Assembly: GCF_036898095.1 (NCBI RefSeq)
Contig: NC_090729.1
Span: forward strand, 62,585,282-62,649,281
Source: Palaemon carinicauda
Lineage: Eukaryota > Arthropoda > Malacostraca > Decapoda > Palaemonidae
Reading direction: 5' to 3'
DNA: 64,000 bases
The position numbers and the translations under genes were made by a program. A model generated the notes under the pieces. The model ran no database searches and was not told the origin of the DNA. It saw nothing but the letters and a program-made list of their open reading frames with translations. The stretch's first letter is position 1. Each line of letters begins with the position of its first letter. This document shows, one piece after another, positions 1-13,685 of this stretch.

Positions 1-860
1 CACTGAATCCACTTCTAAAATACATTTGCTCCGATTTACTCTAATATTATGTTCCTTCAACTACATCAGAACTGCCCGTAATCTATTTCTATGATTTCTT
101 ATATCTTTCATTTTTACCAGAGACTAAAATTTCATCTATGAAAATAGATACTCCCTGCATTCCTTAAAAAAATATATTCATAATTTGTTGCCAAATAGCT
201 GGATTGCTTGCTACACCATAAGGCAATCTCTTTGGCTTATAAAAACCTAAGGATGTATTTACTGTACATAGTTCTTGTGAATTCTCATCCATGGGAAGCT
301 GTTGAAATACTTCTCTAAAAACTAACTTAAAAAATACATTACATCCTGACATAGTTGCAAACATGTCTTTTGGATTTGGTAATGGATGTTGAGCTACCTG
401 AAGCTGTGGATTCAACGTTATCTTGTAATCTCCACATAACTTAAAATGACCGTTTACCTTCATAATAGAAACTTATGGTGTAGCCCAATCTGAGTATGCA
501 ACTTTTTCCCAAGAACCTTCACTTTCTAGCCTTTTGATTCCTCTTTCAACTGCCCTTTTCAATGCATATGCTACTAGTCTTGGAGCAATAAATGTGGGAG
601 TACTAATTTCAAAACTAGAATCCCCTTTGCGTTCTTTACTGTACCAACTTCATCCTCAAATATGTCTTGAAACTCTGATAGAATAACATCCTAACTTTAG
701 GACAACTAAATAATGATTAAATCCTTCATAAAATACTCTACTACACATTTGAACTATGTTGAAACACGTTCTATCTATGCAATATCCTGCAACATTACTC
801 TTAATACCCGTAGCGCATATAGTATTACAGTATAAAATACATAACAAATACACCTTGGCA
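1..860 (-). pseudogene. Ty3/gypsy pol remnant (protease-RT linker and RT fingers/palm)
   Basis: Reading right to left, the conceptual product has the linker before RT (EFQDIFEDEVGTVKN near 610-690) and then the RT fingers (VNGHFKLCGDYK, with PLPNPKDMFATMSGC after it). The palm follows with LPYGVASNPAIWQQ. The catalytic box lies near position 110-150 and reads FIDE, where an active enzyme has Y/F-x-D-D, so the second Asp is lost. A stop splits the frame just before the fingers, near 470. The family copies genomic RNA of an LTR retrotransposon; this copy cannot. The style resembles K02A2.6-type invertebrate gypsy polyproteins. The 3' part lies outside the window. The family call is firm; the 5' limit near 860 is approximate. 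Confidence 0.8.
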
Positions 861-1494
861 ATAATTTTGGCGATGAAGTTTACAAAATTTAAGGCTAGAA
901 AGAAGTTTCATCATCTGTCCAGTGACCTATTAAACTCCGCATGTGACTAATCAATATGGTCCTTATAAAAGTCATCTCACTCTCAAGAACTATTTTAGGG
1001 ATCCCAGTGAAATACTGAACAGGAATTTACTTTAATCAAGACAATTTTGATGAAGGCGATGGATGGAAGGAGGAATGTATTATTAGGAAGTTATGATATG
1101 AATCTTCACGTTCAAAGCAATTTTTTTTTTTAATTCTTTAAAATCATTTACTCTCTTCATTATCTTGGCTATAACTGTTCCGTACCAAGATGATTATATC
1201 ACCAATACATGAACACTTGAATAAAAGGAGGTTTGAATTTTATAAGTTTTCAGATATTCGTTTACCTAAGTAACACAAAGAAGGGGATGACTTGACCAAC
1301 CAGGGCTTTGCTTTTCTCTTCTCATGAGGACCAAGAGTTAAATGGAAAAGAACATAGAGATGATTAAGATTACGGACTACCTCGCAAAAGAAATTAAGAT
1401 AAATGAAGATTGAAGACTGAACCAGTGAGATAGTTTATAGTTAAACTAAGAAAAAATTGGATAATCCTGGAAGGCCCATTGCTTTGCTAATTGC

Positions 1495-1564
<70 letters not shown>

Positions 1565-1735
1565 AGAAGCAAATATATCCACTCTATCTCTATAATATGA
1601 TTTTCATCATCTGGCAATTTTAAAATTCAGAAGTATTCCAAATATTTCTTGATCCCCCCCCCCCCAAAAAAAAACAGTTAAAAATAGAAATCTAGTAATG
1701 TGAACTTTTTTCCAAAAATATTTGAATTCTGATTT
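830..1735. repeat. Dispersed repeat, copy A
   Basis: A non-coding unit shared with copies B (7310-8130) and C (8490-10345). Shared landmarks include TCATCTCACTCTCAAGAACT, GAAATACTGAACAGGAATTT, GGATGACTTGACCAACCAGG and CCCATTGCTTTG, in the same order and orientation. In this copy a CT microsatellite interrupts the unit near 1500. No protein is encoded. It may be part of a larger transposable element that I do not recognise. Confidence 0.7.
1498..1561. repeat. (CT)n microsatellite
   Basis: About 32 perfect CT units inside dispersed repeat copy A. The equivalent place in copies B and C has no CT array, so it expanded here or came with a small insertion. Confidence 0.97.
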
Positions 1736-2247
1736 AAATAAATGGTAAGTATTTACAACACTATGCTCTCCATTTACTCCAAATTAATGCAATCCTGCAG
1801 ATCTCATCTTCTTGCACAGTAATTAGGTGGTTATTTAAATTCTGGGAAAGCAATAATTAGCAAGATATGGTCAGGAACGGGGAAGGGGTTATAAAAAGAA
1901 AATAGGTTGGTTTCCTCACCAAACGACTTGGAACTGACATGTCAACATAGTCAACCAAACAGAATCTTGATGCCAGCGTACATAAACAGAAGTTTGTGGT
2001 GCCAGCGTACATTTGATATAATGTACTGTATACTCAGAATTAAAAATGGATTAATTACTGAAAAGTGTCCATAAAATATGTAATTTACAAATAGTGACAC
2101 TTTTGAGTAATCACTCAGTGTTTGATCTTGTATATTTTGAATATACAGTATATCATAACAGAACAGAACATTAGCCTTGAATTACTCTTATATTATGACA
2201 AGATATAGCATAATCCTAGAATTTTGTACGATAGTTATAGCCAGAGT
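1736..2247. other. AT-rich stretch without a recognisable gene
   Basis: I see no coding potential. The only structure is a short direct repeat, TGCCAGCGTACAT, at about 1971 and 2000. Confidence 0.5.
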
Positions 2248-2555
2248 TTAACACTAGAACGACCAAGGGGTCATTTTCATTTTCGGATACATAGAGCTAT
2301 TATAATCTTTCCCCCAAAACTTGATACTCATTGACTTTTCATAACTTTTACTGATATATATTGTTAATAAGTGAAAATTAAAATATACTATAATCACTTT
2401 AGATATATTACGTAATACCTAGAACGACCGAACGGTCATTTTTACCGCTAGACAGCAATGCAATGGTAATTATGGAGGAGCGCCAGTTGAAACGTTTGGC
2501 GGCGTGTATTCCCGTCCCCTGTAAGTCTCTGGCGGCGTGTTACAGTTTCAGTCAG

Positions 2556-4270
2556 TTTCCCCCGAAGTACTAAAGGGTAAACATCTCGTACAAATGCTCT
2601 CTGTCGAATGATGAAATTGTGACATATTTGTCGACACTATCTGAATCTGAGTCTGAAGGAGATCCAATATCTGAAAATGAATGTGATGATAATCATGAGG
2701 ATAGTAATAATAAAAAATGAACCGTTGCAAAGCACTGTTGCTCTTTCAAACAAAGAAGATACTGTAGATATGCAAACAACTTCTACTACTATTCCGACTG
2801 GTAAGGAAGGATCACAGTGGGAAGTTATTGAAGAGGATCTTGTCAATACTGGGAGAATTACCGCCCAAAACATGATACGAGAAATACCAGGACCAACATC
2901 CCTTGCTAAACGTCAAGTTTTTTTTCTGGATAAGTTCTGAGCTTTTTCAGATTATTGATAGATGGCTTCGTTATCAAACACATCCAAAGGTGTACAGAAA
3001 CTGAAGTGAGAAGGAAATTGAATGATGAGAATTGGAACATATCATTTGAAGAGATTTATGCTGCAGTAGGTATTATGTATGCCAGAGGTGTTCTTGCAAT
3101 AGGACCATCTGTGGAAAACCTTTTGTCAGTAAAATGGGGGCCTCCTTTTTTTTTCTGATAGACAATGTCAAGAGCACGTTTCAAGGAAATTATGAAATTC
3201 CTAAGATTGGACCTTCAATCATCACGATCCATTCGAATGCAAACTGAAAAATTTGCCATGATATCAGAAGTTTGGGACAGATTCATCAAAAACAGTATTT
3301 CTTGTTATAGGCCAAGTGAAAATATCACAGCACATGACCATTTTTTTTCCAACAAAATGCAGGTGTCCTTTTACCCAATATATTGCTAGTAAGCCTGACA
3401 GGTTTGGAATGAAATTTTGGTTAGCATATTACGCAAAATCAAAATACTTTCGCAATGGACTCCCTTATCGTGGAAAATATGAGAGTAGTCCATCAAACCA
3501 ACCACTCTTGGAAAATGTCCTTTTCAAGATCACAGAAACATATACAGTGAAAGGGAGAAATGTTACCAGTGATAACTTTTTCCCATCTCTGAAGTTAGCT
3601 GAGTAAATGCTTGCTAACAATACAAGCCTTGTCGGGACTGTGAACCGTATACGAAAAAGGATCCTAATTTCCATAAAAAATACCCATGACAAGCAGTACA
3701 GCTCACAAATACTAGAAAATAATCAGTGCACTTTAACAGTATCAGTGCAAGCAAAATGAAAATGTTCTCCTATTTAGTACAGTCCATAAGAAGGTAGAAA
3801 TTGGAAATGATGCCAAAAGAACTCCAGACACCATTAGTTACTACAATGATTCAAAATTTGTTGATGTCGTTGATCAAATGGCAAGATTTTACACTACAAA
3901 AGCCCCTTCACGAAGATGGCCTGTCCAAAATTTTATAATATACTTGATTTTCTGGTATCAAAGCCTGGGTTATCTACAAAGAAGTCAGAAGTGAGAAAAA
4001 TTTCCTATCGCGAATTTATTGTTCGGTTTAGCTGTGAAACTAAAGAAAACCTTCATGAACATTCATGCCAAAGGAAGCAATGAAAGTGATGCTGATGCTT
4101 ATGCTAATGCAGATGTTTCAAATACCTCAAACAAAAGAAAACAATGCCAAATAAGAGAGTGTAAAGGGAATAAGACAATAGAAATCTGCTGTAAGTTCAA
4201 AAAGTTTGTATGTGGGAAATGTACAAACATTGTTATCAAGAAAATCCTTTGTGTAAAATGTAATCATTAA
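2556..4270 (+). pseudogene. piggyBac (PGBD-like) transposase, multiply frameshifted
   Basis: Pieces in all three plus frames follow the order of a DDE_Tnp_1_7 transposase. First comes an acidic N-terminus (SNDEIVTYLSTLSESESEG near 2603). The core follows, with MSRARFKEIMKFLR at 3165, RFGMKFWLAYYAKSKY near 3404, KGRNVTSDNFF near 3550 and DVVDQMARFY near 3860. A C-terminal Cys-rich zinc-binding tail ends at 4270 (CQIREC, CCKFKKFVCGKC, CVKC). In the family this enzyme excises and inserts at TTAA by hairpin chemistry using three Asp residues. The region around the first Asp reads ITAHDHFF, where relatives have VDE, so that site looks altered. At least five frame breaks (near 2715, 2940, 3160, 3350 and 3605-4019) rule out a functional product. 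Confidence 0.85.
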
Positions 4271-4313
4271 ACCATACATTGTTAGGATTGTAGTGAAATA
4301 TATACAAGCACAC

Positions 4314-4444
<131 letters not shown>

Positions 4445-4984
4445 GAGTTTATGTGAATATTGTGCATAGAACCTACCTGGATTTTTCTGTTTCCATGTTA
4501 ATATTTTTTGTAAATTTTATTTCAATTTCAACAGACTTTTTATTTATTATAGCAATTGTGATCTTTATTGATTTCAATCTTTAATATTGAGTTTTCCTAT
4601 TGAAAAACAATAATGGTACCCTGTAAAGTCATTGATTCAAATAAAACACAGCTTGTTTATTTCATAAACAGTTTTTCATTATCCTAAAATAATCATAAGT
4701 TACCGAAAATAAATTACAAATTATACATTAAAAAATAATAGCATAACTGCAATAGAACTTCATGTATGGTCATTTTGACCGCTTGGTCATTCTAGGGGGT
4801 TAACCGTCAGTGGCTGTTCTAGTGTTAAACATACATAAAATGTTTAATGTTAACAACACAAAGGACTATTCCATTAATCACAAGAACATTACATCTCATA
4901 TGAAAAATAAAATGAGCTTACAAAAACATATTATAATAACAATACCTCTTTCTTTACAGTGGTTATTAATACAGAAGAATGCAA

Positions 4985-5165
4985 TAGGATAAATCTACTC
5001 TGGAGAATTTCTGTTTCGATGAATCTGAGTGGGAACTAATTTTTCTTCCTTGAATGTCTTCCTACAACATTCAACAAGGAATTCGCTGAGGGGGATAGGA
5101 GCCCTATATAATCAATGAAGGGCACAGCACCCTGGTAATATCTTTGGTGATGAACTTCATAAACT
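4985..5165. repeat. Dispersed repeat, partial copy D
   Basis: This matches the start of copies B and C: a GAATCTGAGTGGGAA-like segment, then a GGGGGATAGGAGCCCTATAT-like segment, then a segment related to AAGGGCACAGCACCCTGG. It directly precedes the LINE remnant, and copy B begins just after the LINE, so the LINE sits between two related repeat segments. Confidence 0.6.
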
Positions 5166-7260
5166 TCTGTTTTTCAGTATCCCACTTTCTGGTTTCCGCT
5201 TTTATTTCTGCCTTGTTCATTCTTCTTATCTGTCTCATGTCTATACTTAATTCCTCTATTTACTTTGCCGGTTGTTTCCACCATCGTCCTTCTTTTTCTT
5301 CAATATCCAGGATAATTGCTTTTAGTATTTCCTTCTTCTCATTCAAGGTTCAATTCAAGTACTGCAGCTTCCCATCCATCACCCTTGCTTTCATAGAAGA
5401 TGCACCTATCTCCTCTCTTAGTGTAGTATTACCTAAAATCTATCCTTTGTAGTTTCTCTATTTCAGTTTCTGTTAGATTTATAATACTTTTTCCATACAA
5501 AGTAGATGGTAAAGCAATACTTTTCCAGAAAGTTTTTCCAATTATTACGTTATTGCAACTTGTCTTCATAACTGAATATGTTAAATTAGCTATTTTTTGT
5601 GCATTTTTTATATCATTACCCTTTTATGAGTTCTAAATATGTTCCTATTACTGTCTAGCTTCATTCCGAAATATGTCAAACTTTCTACTACTTTGATTCC
5701 CTCTATGTGATCTGACTTTTCTTTCATGTTGTAAATCATAAAATTACTCTTTTCTTCATTAAATTCTAACCCACATTTTTTACCATTTGCTACTAATATC
5801 TGGATGTTACGCTTTGCATTATGTACTTCCTCTGCAATTATTAAGGCATCATCTGCGAAAAATAATGATTCTACATTTATTAATTGATTTCCGAAACTAT
5901 TTCCTTCCTATTCTATTTTCTTCATGACAATATACGTAATTAGTTGAAAAAGTGAAGTTATCACTGTGTACCCTGTTTCAATCTTGACCTCAATTTCTTG
6001 TTATATACCTTATCCGAAGTCAATGCCCGTAGTATCTCCTAGATAAATATTTGCAATTGCACTTATGATTTTGGTGTTAATTCTATATTCTTTTAAAACT
6101 CCTATTAATACCTCCCTTTTTACAGAGCCAAATGCTTTAATAAAATCTATTGCAGTTACTATTAGGGGTTTCTTGTTTCTTTAGTTCTTTTCCACATAAT
6201 AATGTAATATAAAAATAATGTCCTTTATCCTTCTTCCTCTTGTAAATCCTGCTTGGCAATCATTATCTTCCTCATCTACTCCTAAGTGATTTTCTATTTC
6301 CTCTTTCATCATCATCATAAATATTTTATATGAAATATTCAATAGAACTATAGGACTTAGGTTTTTTGCCATTGGCCTTTTTTTTCAATCATCTTTGTTG
6401 TTGACATCCTCCACAAAAATGGTTTTCCTTTTTCGTATAATCCCTTTTGGTAACTTTTCTGTAAGGTTTCAAGACATGTTTTGCTTTTTTCCTAGTGCCA
6501 TGAAGAGCTCTGGTTTAAGGCCATCCGTTTCTGCTACTTATTTTGCCTATAGTTTTCCCAGGCAATTCTGTACTTCTTCTCATATGATTGTAGGATTTTC
6601 ATTTGGTTTTATTTTCCCCTTTGTTACCATCACAAGGTCAGAGTTGTCCTTTAAGTATGTCTATCCTTGTAATATCTTTCTGGTGTGCTATTTCATTTTC
6701 GTATTCATTCCATTTTCGTCATTCCATACTAATTCTATTTTATTTTTATGCGTACAATATATGGTTTTCCAGTATTGGAATAATTTCTCTTTTTTTTTTC
6801 TTTATTATCTGGCTTAGTTCATTGCTCCCTATAAAGTTATATTACCTTACCATTGGCTCTCTGTCTGCTCCTTGTTCTGTCAATGATTTCCCAGTTTAAT
6901 TTTGTTTCTATTTTTAATCCCTTTTTCTCTTGTTTCCTTTTTCGAAATAAAGTATTTTTTTTCTTTATCCCTTCTTGCACTTCTCTCTTCTTTAGATCCC
7001 TTCTATCCTCTAAAACCTTTTTTTTTTACCTCCAAATAGATCTCATTTCTTTTTTTTTCTGTTTTAGTTCCTTCCTTTTCTTTATTCGTCTCAATATTTC
7101 ATCGTTCCTCCATGGTTTTTTCTCTATCTTTTACAATTTTTCTTGTGTGGACTCTTTTATTATGAGGTCCACTACTCTATCCTGTCTAATTGTCTATATC
7201 TTATAGTTTCTTCTGCTCTTGTGATATATTCTCTTATGCTATTTGCCTGACCTTCACGTC
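5150..7260 (-). pseudogene. Non-LTR retrotransposon (LINE) RT remnant
   Basis: Read on the minus strand, the product has a pre-RT segment (KPWRNDEILRRIKKRKE near 7110), the RT box SPIVLLNISYKIF near 6350 and CQAGFTRGRR near 6250. These are followed by AIDFIKAFGSVKRE near 6150 and the catalytic box SLFFADDALIIAE, whose FADD lies at 5848-5859. The thumb follows with YFGMKLDSN near 5660. This is a target-primed RT. Both FADD Asp residues and the first Asp (AIDF) persist, but many stops and frameshifts break the frame. The endonuclease domain is not clear. I cannot assign a clade. Plus-strand open frames over this stretch are antisense shadows. Confidence 0.8.
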
Positions 7261-7309
7261 TCGTCATTCATGAGAGACAAAAGACCGCAAAATCATACGA
7301 TAAAATAAT

Positions 7310-8130
7310 TCTACTGAGAATATAGATTTTTTATTGAATCTGGGTGGGAAATAATTGTTGCTCCCGGAGTGTCTGGCTAAACTTGCAACAAAGAATGAAT
7401 CGAGGGGATAAGAGCACTATATAATCACTGAAGGGTAATACACCCTGGCTAGAAAAAAAGCTTCATCATCTGTGCAGACTTTAAACCTTCATACGTGACT
7501 AAATAATTTTAGCATAACTAAAGTCATCTCACTCTCAAGAACTATTTTGGCGATGCCATTGAAATACTGAACAGGAATTTATGTTAATCTACACAATATT
7601 GTTGAAGGCGGTGGATGAGACCAGGAATGTATTATAAGAAAGTTATGATATGAATCTTCACCTTCAAAGAAAAAAGGAAAAAAAATAAACTTACACTGTA
7701 AATCCAATTAATCTTCATTTGTCTTGGGTTTAACTGTCCAGTACTAAGATGATTATATTACGAACATATAAACCCTCAAATAAAAGGAGGTTTGCATTTT
7801 GAATATGTCAATCTATAAGTTTTCAGATGTTCGTTTATCAAAGTAACCTAAAGAAGACAAAAGCTAGAAATGGATGACTTGACCAACCAGGGCTTTGCTT
7901 TTCTCTTCTCACGAGGACCAAGAGTTCAGGAAAAAGATAATAAAGATAATTAAGATTACGGACCTCCACATGAAAAAGATTAAGATAAATCAAGATTGAA
8001 GACTGAACCAGTGAGATAGTTAAATTAGTAAAAAAAATAATCCTGGAAGTCCCATTGCTTTGTTAATTGCTCTACAATTCTGAAGTATTTCAAATATTTC
8101 TTGGTGACAAAATAAAGAAAAAGTTAAAAA
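7310..8130. repeat. Dispersed repeat, copy B
   Basis: The same unit as copy A, in the same orientation and with a more complete left end. No microsatellite or element interrupts it, so it is the best guide to the ancestral unit. No coding capacity is seen. Confidence 0.7.
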
Positions 8131-8629
8131 ATTAAAATCTTATTCAATGTGTTTTAATGAGAAAAAAGCTATAATTTTTTATTTAAATGAAATTAAGATA
8201 TTTGTGTTGCTTTATAAGTCTGAAAAATAAATGTTATTCTGTCAATAGCATAAATTATTCAGGACAATTAAGATAGAATTCTTACTTTTATCTGTAGAAA
8301 TGATGAATGAATGAAAGTATGTTCGATCTTCGCTCTGAGTGTTACATACTTTTGAAAGGGGTGAGTGATAACACAGCCCTTGTAAATGGCCATGTGTACT
8401 GATTGCATACGTTTTACTGGATGCACTCTGAGAAACTGTAATTGTTGAACCCGTCGTAATAAATCTGAAAAGAAAAACATCTCTCTCTACAACATGCAAC
8501 AAAGAAATAGCTGAGGGACATAGGAGCACTATATAATCACTAAAGTGCATAACACCCTAACAATAACTCTGGTGATGTTCATAATCTTCACTCCAGGAAA
8601 AACCTTTATCATTCATTGGTCCAGACCTC

Positions 8630-9532
8630 GGCAAAGTGTAAAATCCGGACGTCGGACGTCGGATGCCGTCCGGGAGAATAGAAAACCGCTTGTATCACCG
8701 GTAAAGGTGCCATAATACACCACTTATTTGACACTGGTAATTTTCACTGGTACTTTCTGTTATTTCCTGAATAAACGTTCGAAAAATATTGATTTACTTG
8801 ATTTATTTGATTCATTGTTGTAAATTTCTTGAATTTTTTTGTGTTTGTGATAAAACTTTTTACATTTACCTTTACATTAATTTTAATATTCACCTTTTCT
8901 TAATTGTTTTATTATTTCTTTCAATTGAGTATATTTGCTTATATTTATGGTTATGGGAAATAATATGGTGTAGGGTGGTGGATTAGTTGGTTAGACTGTC
9001 AACTGCCTCCCCGTGGATCTGACTGGGCAACAGGCACAGGCTATTATAAAACGAATAAAAACAAATTGATTGATAAAAATTCAGTACATTTCAAGTGAAA
9101 TAGGCTTCATTTCTTGCATGTAGTATCCTGTGTCTGGCTAAAGTTGGCAACATTTTAATTGGTTAGTGGATCATACTAAACCTATTGGCAACTAAATGCA
9201 GGGTAAAGGGAGTGGTAGGCCCTTTCTCCTTATGTTACTTTAAAGCTGGGTAAATTCTTATCTGTGACTGCTGATTGGCGACGTCTGGCTTTTATCCTAA
9301 CAGGGTAAAATAGCGGGCAGTTAAATAGTGTAATGTTGACGCCCGATTGAGATTATTCTCAATAACATGAAAATAAACCAATATTTTTCGAACAATTATT
9401 CAGAAAATAACAGAAAGTATCAGTGAACATTACCAGTCACAAAAAGAGGTGTATTTTCGAGTCTTTCCCGATGATACAAGCGATTTTTTATTCGCCCGGA
9501 CGGCATCCGACGTCCGGATTTTACACTGTGCC
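8630..9532. mobile_element. Non-autonomous DNA transposon with ~160-bp TIRs and 9-bp TSD (Mutator-like?)
   Basis: The left arm (8630-8795) starts GGCAAAGTGTAAAATCC. The right arm (about 9375-9532) ends with the complement of GGCACAGTGTAAAATCC, and similarity continues for about 160 bp to GTTCGAAAAATATTG. CCAGACCTC flanks the element directly at 8621-8629 and 9533-9541. Long TIRs with a 9-bp duplication are typical of MULE/Mutator elements; an 8-bp reading (hAT, P or Kolobok-type) is possible if the last C belongs to the element. The 580-bp centre has no transposase. It holds a weak tRNA-like stretch at about 8965-9040. Confidence 0.85.
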
Positions 9533-10017
9533 CCAGACCTCAAATACTCCACGTGTGGCAATCATTTATACGCCTAATTTTGTTTCCATTACTAAAGCTA
9601 TTTCACTCTTGGGCTCTATTTTGGATCCAAAATGCTGGACAAGAGTTTAGTTGATATTTCAAGATCACCTTTGAAACATAAGAACGAACCTTAAGCTTGC
9701 TACTATCCCTGACCTACGTTACTCTCTTCAATATCTCGGGTTTAACTATCCCGTACTAGATGCTTATATTACAAACATATTATCAATCAAATAGAAGGTT
9801 TGAATCTTAGAGATTTAAATCTATAAGTTTTCAGATGTTCGTTTATCATAGTAACCAAAGAAGACAAAAGATAGAAATGGATGACTTGACCAATCAGGAC
9901 TTTGGTTTTCTCTTATCAGGAGGACCAGAGGAAAAGGAAAAAGACAGTAGAGATATCTAAGATTAGGAAATAACTAGTAAATAGGATTCAGGTAAATGAA
10001 AATGGAAGATTAAAGGT

Positions 10018-10206
10018 GTCTAGTTTCAGTTATAGTTTCATCAGAATAGGTTCTCCCCAGAACATCAGCTGGGCAAGCCCAACCCACTCGTGTGGTGCCC
10101 AAGCACAGCAGTGGCCTCCAGTAAACAGCTTAAACTTATGGTCCCGGGCAGGGATTGATATGCCGCCATGCGAATGCGAGGCAAACACGTTACAACTGTA
10201 CAAGCA
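10018..10206 (-). mobile_element. tRNA-derived SINE
   Basis: On the minus strand the segment begins with a tRNA-like head. A box-A-like CAGTTGTAACGTGTTTGCC is followed about 25 bases later by a box-B-like GGCATATCAATCCC. A tRNA-unrelated body then ends near 10018. It interrupts dispersed repeat copy C, whose sister copies lack it, so it is a discrete insertion. Such elements are transcribed by RNA polymerase III and mobilised by a LINE enzyme. The box B is mutated and the ends are approximate. Confidence 0.65.
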
Positions 10207-10437
10207 AGCAAGTAATGTAATCCTGGAAGCCCCATTGCTTTGCAAATTGAATAACTTTCTTGGAATTCTTATTAGCATTTATCCTTTTCTGAAACATAAT
10301 ACAATACTGAAGTGTTCAAAATATTTCTTGATGACAAAAAGTTAAAATCAATATATAATAATATGAACCTCGTAAATATTTATTGGCTCTAAGATAAAAT
10401 ATAGAGAAAAAAGTTTCACATGCTAATAATTCTAATA

Positions 10438-12292
<1,855 letters not shown>

Positions 12293-12660
12293 CGAAAAAT
12301 CTATTTTTGGGTGAGATAGCCATGACGTCCTGATGGAAGGTTCCTTCAGTAGCTTCCTTGGGTATATTTGACTACAGGGATATTCCCAGAGAATTAAACT
12401 AAAGGTTATCACAGAATTCTAACTTCTGGAGCGAGTACCCTAAAGGTTTCCCTCTAGGATATCGTATATCAACAGGGGACGCATGTATTAACACGCCCCA
12501 TATCTATCTGCACCCCATATAGAGTTAACACTTCGATATGGAAAGGTGGAGAATAACTGGGGAGCCGTTTCAAAGTTACACTCGTCCGTGGCTGCTTTTG
12601 GTACTCGAAACGTAAACAAACGGGCACCATTGCTAAATGACGTCACGTCCGTCCTCATCC
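12293..12660. repeat. DIRS copy 1 inverted terminal repeat (3' end of element)
   Basis: About 365 bp closely matching the complement of 22723-23077 and ending at the shared GTCCTCATCC. The outermost 17 bases (CGAAAAATCTATTTTTG) are not in the other ITR but recur in the internal complementary region, which places the element edge at about 12293. Confidence 0.9.
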
Positions 12661-12742
12661 TGAGGCCAGCTTCTTGCTAATCTCCATGATACAGCAGAAC
12701 AGGGCGGGGCCTGAAAGGCTGGACTAGAATAGACGGGAGGGT

Positions 12743-12837
12743 CCATCAGGACGTCATGGCTATCTCACCCAAAAATAGATTTTTCGCTTCGCTCAAAATC
12801 CGTTTTTTGGGCTCAAGCCATGACGTCCTGATGGAAG
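12743..12837. repeat. DIRS internal complementary region (ICR)
   Basis: The left half is the complement of the 12293 terminus, through CGAAAAATCTATTTTTGGG and the following CATGACGTCCTGATGG. The right half is the complement of the 23077 terminus (CATGGCTTGAGCCCAAAAA). The two termini are joined back to back, separated by about 18 bases absent from both genomic ends. In DIRS1 this region is the template for completing the ends and forming the circle junction. The segment is also a strong hairpin, because both halves carry CATGACGTCCTGATGG. Confidence 0.88.
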
Positions 12838-13685
12838 TGTACCAGAGAATTAATGTATCGTGGAAATTTTCCCCTTTTTTAGGCAAGTGCCAAGGGCTCC
12901 GAATAGAGGTATGTAAAGTGTCCTCGTTAGAGTTTCCGTGGGGATCCAGCTTCGTGCCCCCCTGGCAGAGAAGTTCCGGTGGACCATACCAATATCTCGA
13001 AGTGATCATTGAAGGGCTACTCACCCTGTGGAGAGTTCGTGCAGGACTCGGAGACAAGACAGAAGGTTAATATTCGGGTAGGAATATTATCAAGCATAGG
13101 TAAGTGATAAATAATCACTACGCTCCTTGGAGGAGAGATCAATCTGGTCTCGAAGGCAGGACGAAAGTAAGTATTCAGGTAGGAATATTACACAGCATGA
13201 GTGAGTATATAATACAAGTAAATTTATATTATACTTCTCATTCAAAAGGAAGGGGTTAAATGAAACTATGACAATCATATATTTCATAACAATTAATAGG
13301 AGCGAAGAGAGACGCACATGTAATAAAATAGACATTTTATTTCATAGATTGCAGATTATTGTGATAACAATTGCAATAATAAGTGTAAAGTTAATTTACA
13401 ATAATAAAGAATAATGTACATAGAAAACAAAAGACTTCAATCTTGAATCTGAAAGAAATTTTACTTTTAGAAACACAAGTTCCAGAGGAACGTCAGTCAT
13501 TATCAAATAAAAACACATCATGCCCTAGAGCATGTGGCACTCATGTGAAGTCTAGGACATTTCACCTTGAAAAGAACAGTCTATTAGAAACACTAAGTGT
13601 CCATGAAATCACTATGTATCACAAGAGGGTCAACACAGGCACCCGTAGAGTTAAAGTCCCAAGTAACTCACTGTTCTATGTAGAG
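12838..13685 (-). other. DIRS copy 1, 3' non-coding segment
   Basis: Between the recombinase stop and the ICR. It contains an imperfect duplication about 100 bp apart (GGTAGGAATATTA at about 13078 and 13180, each followed by AGCAT and a short GAG/GTA-rich tail). I see no open frame with family similarity. The 160-residue plus-strand frame at 13443 is antisense and unrecognised. Confidence 0.5.

Larger units (their letters stand above)
8490..10345. repeat. Dispersed repeat, copy C, split by two insertions
   Basis: The repeat runs 8490-8629, is interrupted by the long-TIR element (8630-9532), resumes at 9542, is interrupted again by a SINE (about 10018-10206), and ends near 10345 with AAATATTTCTTGATGACAAA. 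The stretch 9720-9960 repeats the landmarks of copies A and B, including GGATGACTTGACCAA. Confidence 0.65.

Noticed and set aside
5144..7206. Plus-strand frames of 98-140 codons rich in Phe and Ser
   Set aside because: They are antisense to the LINE RT on the minus strand, whose motifs are recognisable.
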